A stretch of DNA of 8,325 bases, from positions 1-8,325 of the forward strand of contig URVW01000082.1 of NCBI GenBank assembly GCA_900551435.1, read 5' to 3'. The number at the start of each line of letters is the position of its first letter. The stretch's first letter is position 1. A program made the position numbers and the translations under genes. The notes below the pieces were generated by a model. The model did no database searches. It was not told the DNA's origin and worked only from the letters and a program-made list of their open reading frames with translations. Origin of the DNA: an uncultured Faecalibacterium sp. Lineage in GTDB: Bacteria > Bacillota > Clostridia > Oscillospirales > Ruminococcaceae. Of this stretch, positions 6,426-8,325 are shown piece after piece.

Positions 6426-6479
6426 TTCGTTTTCGTTACATTTCGTCATTTTTCGAATGAAATTTCGCTTCGCGTTTCG
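6426..6479. repeat. helically phased TTTCG array
   Basis: TTTCG begins at 6431, 6441, 6451, 6463 and 6475, spacings of 10, 10, 12 and 12 bases, with two extra TTCG at 6426 and 6469. The near-helical phase would put the T-runs on one DNA face. It may be a cluster of protein sites or a curved segment. Confidence 0.5.
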
Positions 6480-6503
6480 AGCTTCTCCGGAACGTTTTCC
6501 CGA

Positions 6504-6512
6504 TGCTATAAT
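6504..6512 (+). promoter_or_regulatory. extended -10 promoter candidate inside the intergenic region
   Basis: TGCTATAAT is a perfect TATAAT with the TG-N extension on the plus strand. The -35 region is poor (TTCTCC, 18-base spacer), which an extended -10 can tolerate. The start would be about 6519. It could drive a short RNA ending at the hairpin at 6567-6582, the short ORF at 6618, or a long leader for the phosphorylase gene. Confidence 0.4.
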
Positions 6513-6566
6513 TACTTTAGAATGGGGTTTTGGGTGCTTCGTTTCTTTCGTGCGGTGCGGTTTTGG

Positions 6567-6590
6567 CGCAGGAACTTCCGCGTTTCTTTT
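6567..6590 (+). terminator. weak terminator-like hairpin
   Basis: CGC-A-GGA pairs with TCC-GCG around the loop ACT: six pairs with one bulged A, followed by TTTCTTTT (6583-6590). The stem is short, so this is tentative. With the -10 box at 6507-6512 it would delimit a transcript of about 70 bases. Confidence 0.3.
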
Positions 6591-6617
6591 GTGCATCCCG
6601 CCGCTTCAGGAGAAAAA

Positions 6618-6746
6618 ATGTCCATTGTATGTCAAAAAAGTTACAAATTCCGACAAGACCGATCTTCCGCCGGTTCGGCTTTGGGCTGTTGTATATTTCA
6701 TGAACCCCCTTGCATTTCGTGCGGGAATCGACTATTCTTAGGGTAG
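6618..6746 (+). CDS. possible 42-residue Cys-rich small protein (doubtful)
   Basis: ATG at 6618 is preceded by AGGAG with a 5-base gap, and the frame runs 42 codons to TAG. The product would hold five cysteines, including a CC pair and a CISC motif (C-x-x-C). I do not recognise it. Its 3' half overlaps the phosphorylase promoter, and nothing shows conservation, so this may be chance. Confidence 0.15.
   Translation: MSIVCQKSYKFRQDRSSAGSALGCCIFHEPPCISCGNRLFLG
6710..6738 (+). promoter_or_regulatory. sigma-A promoter of the cellobiose phosphorylase gene
   Basis: TTGCAT (6710-6715) and TATTCT (6733-6738) have a 17-base spacer. The predicted start is about 6745, giving a 104-base leader. TTTCGTGCGG straddles the -35 box and spacer (6715-6724), matching the element in the divergent repressor promoter. 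Confidence 0.65.
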
Positions 6747-6766
6747 CGAAATCGTTCTCCTGAACG
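6746..6766. promoter_or_regulatory. operator candidate at the phosphorylase gene start site
   Basis: GCGAAATCGTT (6746-6756) starts at the predicted transcription start and resembles the minus-strand GCGAAAACGATTT at the repressor gene start. The adjoining CGTTC-TCCT-GAACG (6753-6766) is an inverted repeat that could be part of the operator or a small hairpin in the leader. Confidence 0.45.
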
Positions 6767-6777
6767 GGCGCTCTGTT

Positions 6778-6793
6778 TCCTAAATCGTTTTCG
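6778..6793. repeat. 16-bp repeat copy 2, operator candidate in the phosphorylase leader
   Basis: TCCTAAATCGTTTTCG is a perfect copy of 6292-6307, 486 bases away and in the same orientation. It lies about 33 bases after the predicted start and 55 before the ATG, a position where a bound repressor would act as a roadblock or join a loop with copy 1. Confidence 0.65.
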
Positions 6794-6848
6794 TCAATTT
6801 GATGGCAGCAGCGCGTTTCCTGTTTTCAGCAAAGGAGGAACTTGACCT

Positions 6849-8325
6849 ATGAGATTCGGACATTTTGATGACGTGCACCGGGAATATGTGATCGATACGC
6901 CCCGCACGCCCCTGCCGTGGATCAACTATCTGGGCAGCGAGGATTTTTTCAGTCTGGTGTCCAACACCGGCGGCGGATACAGCTTTTACCGTGACGCACG
7001 GCTGCGCCGCATCACCCGCTACCGTTACAACAACTCTCCGCTGGACATGGACGGCCACCGCATCTACATCAACGACGGCGGCACGATCTGGAATCCCGGC
7101 TGGCAGCCCACCAAGACCGAACTGGACGCCTACAGCTGCCGCCACGGTCTGGGCTACACCATCCTGACCGGCGAAAAAAACGGCATCCTCGCCCAGCAGG
7201 AACTCTTCGTTCCCCGCGGAGATGCCTGTGAGATCGACCGGCTGACCCTTGAAAACAAGACCGCTGCCCCCCGCACGCTGGATGTGTTCAGCTATGTGGA
7301 GTTCTGCCTGTGGGATGCCATGGACGACAGCTCCAACTTCCAGCGCAACTTCTCCACCGGCGAAGTGGAGGTCGTGGGCAGCGCCATTTATCATAAGACC
7401 GAATACCGCGAGCGCCGCGACCACTACGCCTTTTTCACGGTCAACACGTCGATTGACGGCTTTGACACCAGCCGCGATGCCTTTTTGGGCGCATGGCGCA
7501 GCAACGCCAACCCGGAGGTCGTGGAAAACGGCAGCTGCACCAACTCGGTGGCACATGGCTGGGCGCCCGTGGGCGTACATCAAATCAACGTCACCCTGCA
7601 GCCGGGCGAGCGCCGCAGCCTGATCTTCCTGCTGGGCTATATCGAAAACCCGGAGAATGAAAAATGGGCAGCGCCCGGCGTCATCAACAAGACCCGCGCG
7701 CAGGCAATGGCTGCCCGCTATGCCACAGATGCGCAGGTGGACGCCGCTTTCTCGGCACTGCACACGCACTGGAACCGGCTTTTATCCACCTACTCGGTCA
7801 AGAGCAGCGACGAAAAGCTCGACCGCATGGTCAATATCTGGAACCAGTACCAGTGCATGGTCACCTTCAACATGAGCCGTTCCGCCAGCTATTATGAGAG
7901 CGGCACCGGGCGCGGCATGGGCTTCCGCGATTCCTGCCAGGATCTGCTGGGCTTTGTGCATCTGATCCCCGCCCGCGCGCGGGAACGCATTCTGGACATC
8001 GCCGCCACCCAGTTCCCCGACGGCAGCGCCTACCACCAGTACCAGCCGCTGACCAAAAAGGGCAACATGGATATCGGCTCCGGCTTCAACGATGACCCGC
8101 TGTGGTTGATCGCCGCCGTGTACGCCTACCTGGGCGAGACCGGCGATGCCAGCATTCTGGATGAGCAGGTCGACTTTGACAACGACCACACGCTGGCCCA
8201 GCCGCTGCTGGAGCACCTGCGCCGCAGCTTTGGCTACCTGCGTGACCACAAGGGCCCGCACGGCCTGCCGCTGATCGGCCGCGCCGACTGGAACGACTGC
8301 CTGAACCTGAACTGCTTCTCCGCTC
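6849..8325 (+). CDS. cbp: cellobiose phosphorylase, GH94 (3' end beyond the window)
   Basis: This cytoplasmic enzyme reversibly splits cellobiose with phosphate into alpha-glucose 1-phosphate and glucose. The first 492 codons are present out of the roughly 800-820 usual for the family. The N-terminal beta-sandwich domain (about 1-290) starts MRFGHFDDVHREYVI and includes NYLGSEDFFSLVSNTGGGYS and YHKTEYRERRDHY, close to known cellobiose phosphorylases. The catalytic (alpha/alpha)6 barrel follows, with GTGRGMGFRDSCQDLLG and RADWNDCLNL. With a constant offset of seven, Arg355, Asp361, Trp481 and Asp483 match Arg362, Asp368, Trp488 and the general acid Asp490 of the Cellvibrio gilvus enzyme, so the visible part looks active. 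Phosphate-binding residues of the C-terminal part are not in view. AGGAGG lies ten bases before the ATG. Cellodextrin and chitobiose phosphorylases are related alternatives, but the N-terminus and short length to the catalytic Asp favour cellobiose. Confidence 0.95.
   Translation, partial: MRFGHFDDVHREYVIDTPRTPLPWINYLGSEDFFSLVSNTGGGYSFYRDARLRRITRYRYNNSPLDMDGHRIYINDGGTIWNPGWQPTKTELDAYSCRHGLGYTILTGEKNGILAQQELFVPRGDACEIDRLTLENKTAAPRTLDVFSYVEFCLWDAMDDSSNFQRNFSTGEVEVVGSAIYHKTEYRERRDHYAFFTVNTSIDGFDTSRDAFLGAWRSNANPEVVENGSCTNSVAHGWAPVGVHQINVTLQPGERRSLIFLLGYIENPENEKWAAPGVINKTRAQAMAARYATDAQVDAAFSALHTHWNRLLSTYSVKSSDEKLDRMVNIWNQYQCMVTFNMSRSASYYESGTGRGMGFRDSCQDLLGFVHLIPARARERILDIAATQFPDGSAYHQYQPLTKKGNMDIGSGFNDDPLWLIAAVYAYLGETGDASILDEQVDFDNDHTLAQPLLEHLRRSFGYLRDHKGPHGLPLIGRADWNDCLNLNCFSA

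Larger units (their letters stand above)
6250..6848. other. 599-bp divergent intergenic region, no secure gene
   Basis: The region is richer in A+T than the flanking genes and separates the repressor operon (minus) from the phosphorylase gene (plus). Its two ends carry matching promoters with operator-like sequences. The middle (about 6344-6700) holds a phased TTTCG array, a consensus extended -10 box, a weak terminator-like hairpin and one short ORF with a ribosome binding site. Each is listed separately. Confidence 0.8.

Noticed and set aside
6426..6479. CRISPR-like array
   Set aside because: The repeated unit is only five bases at 10-12-base spacing; there are no 25-40-base repeats or spacers and no cas genes.
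6399..6596. 65-codon minus-strand frame in the intergenic region
   Set aside because: No convincing ribosome binding site or promoter. The Lys/Arg-rich product reflects the TTTCG-rich DNA.
6457..6741. 94-codon plus-strand frame in the intergenic region
   Set aside because: No ribosome binding site, no domain, and it runs through the extended -10 box and the phosphorylase promoter.
6780..7769. 329-codon minus-strand open frame inside the phosphorylase gene
   Set aside because: It opposes an unmistakable GH94 reading frame with conserved catalytic residues. Its own product shows no family features.

Overview
The window looks like chromosomal DNA of a GC-rich gut Clostridia member, most like the Oscillospiraceae/Ruminococcaceae (Faecalibacterium, Gemmiger, Subdoligranulum type). 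This is an inference from protein character, strong AGGAGG ribosome binding sites, sigma-A promoters with 17-bp spacers and AT-rich intergenic stretches; no marker gene fixes the genus.

Layout from left to right. (1) Positions 1-54 hold the 5' part of a tRNA-Tyr on the minus strand, with its own promoter at 91-119. (2) Positions 212 to about 1600 (minus) encode an AGCS-family sodium:alanine/glycine symporter, with its own promoter (1680-1708) and terminator (142-198). (3) Positions 1787-6249 (minus) form a four-gene set: LacI-family repressor, extracellular sugar-binding lipoprotein, and two CUT1 ABC permeases. It closes with a strong terminator at 1713-1754. (4) Positions 6250-6848 are a long 599-bp divergent intergenic region full of regulatory-looking sequence. 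(5) From 6849 on the plus strand runs the first 492 codons of a GH94 cellobiose phosphorylase, cut by the window edge.

Together regions 3-5 make a cellobiose/cello-oligosaccharide utilisation locus. The lipoprotein captures the sugar outside the cell and the two permeases import it. The phosphorylase then splits cellobiose with phosphate into glucose 1-phosphate and glucose, saving ATP compared with hydrolysis. No ATPase gene is present, so the transporter probably borrows a shared MsmK-type ATPase encoded elsewhere. Both divergent promoters carry the same two kinds of LacI-like operator sequence: TTTCGTGCG in the -35/-10 spacer and a GCGAAA-NCG element at the expected transcription start. 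This suggests one repressor controls both arms and its own gene.

The gene content is a recognisable system rather than a new one. The parts that deserve a second look are regulatory: the long intergenic region with its 16-bp perfect repeat, a helically phased TTTCG array, a possible small RNA and a possible 42-residue Cys-rich ORF, and the hairpin between the binding-protein and permease genes.
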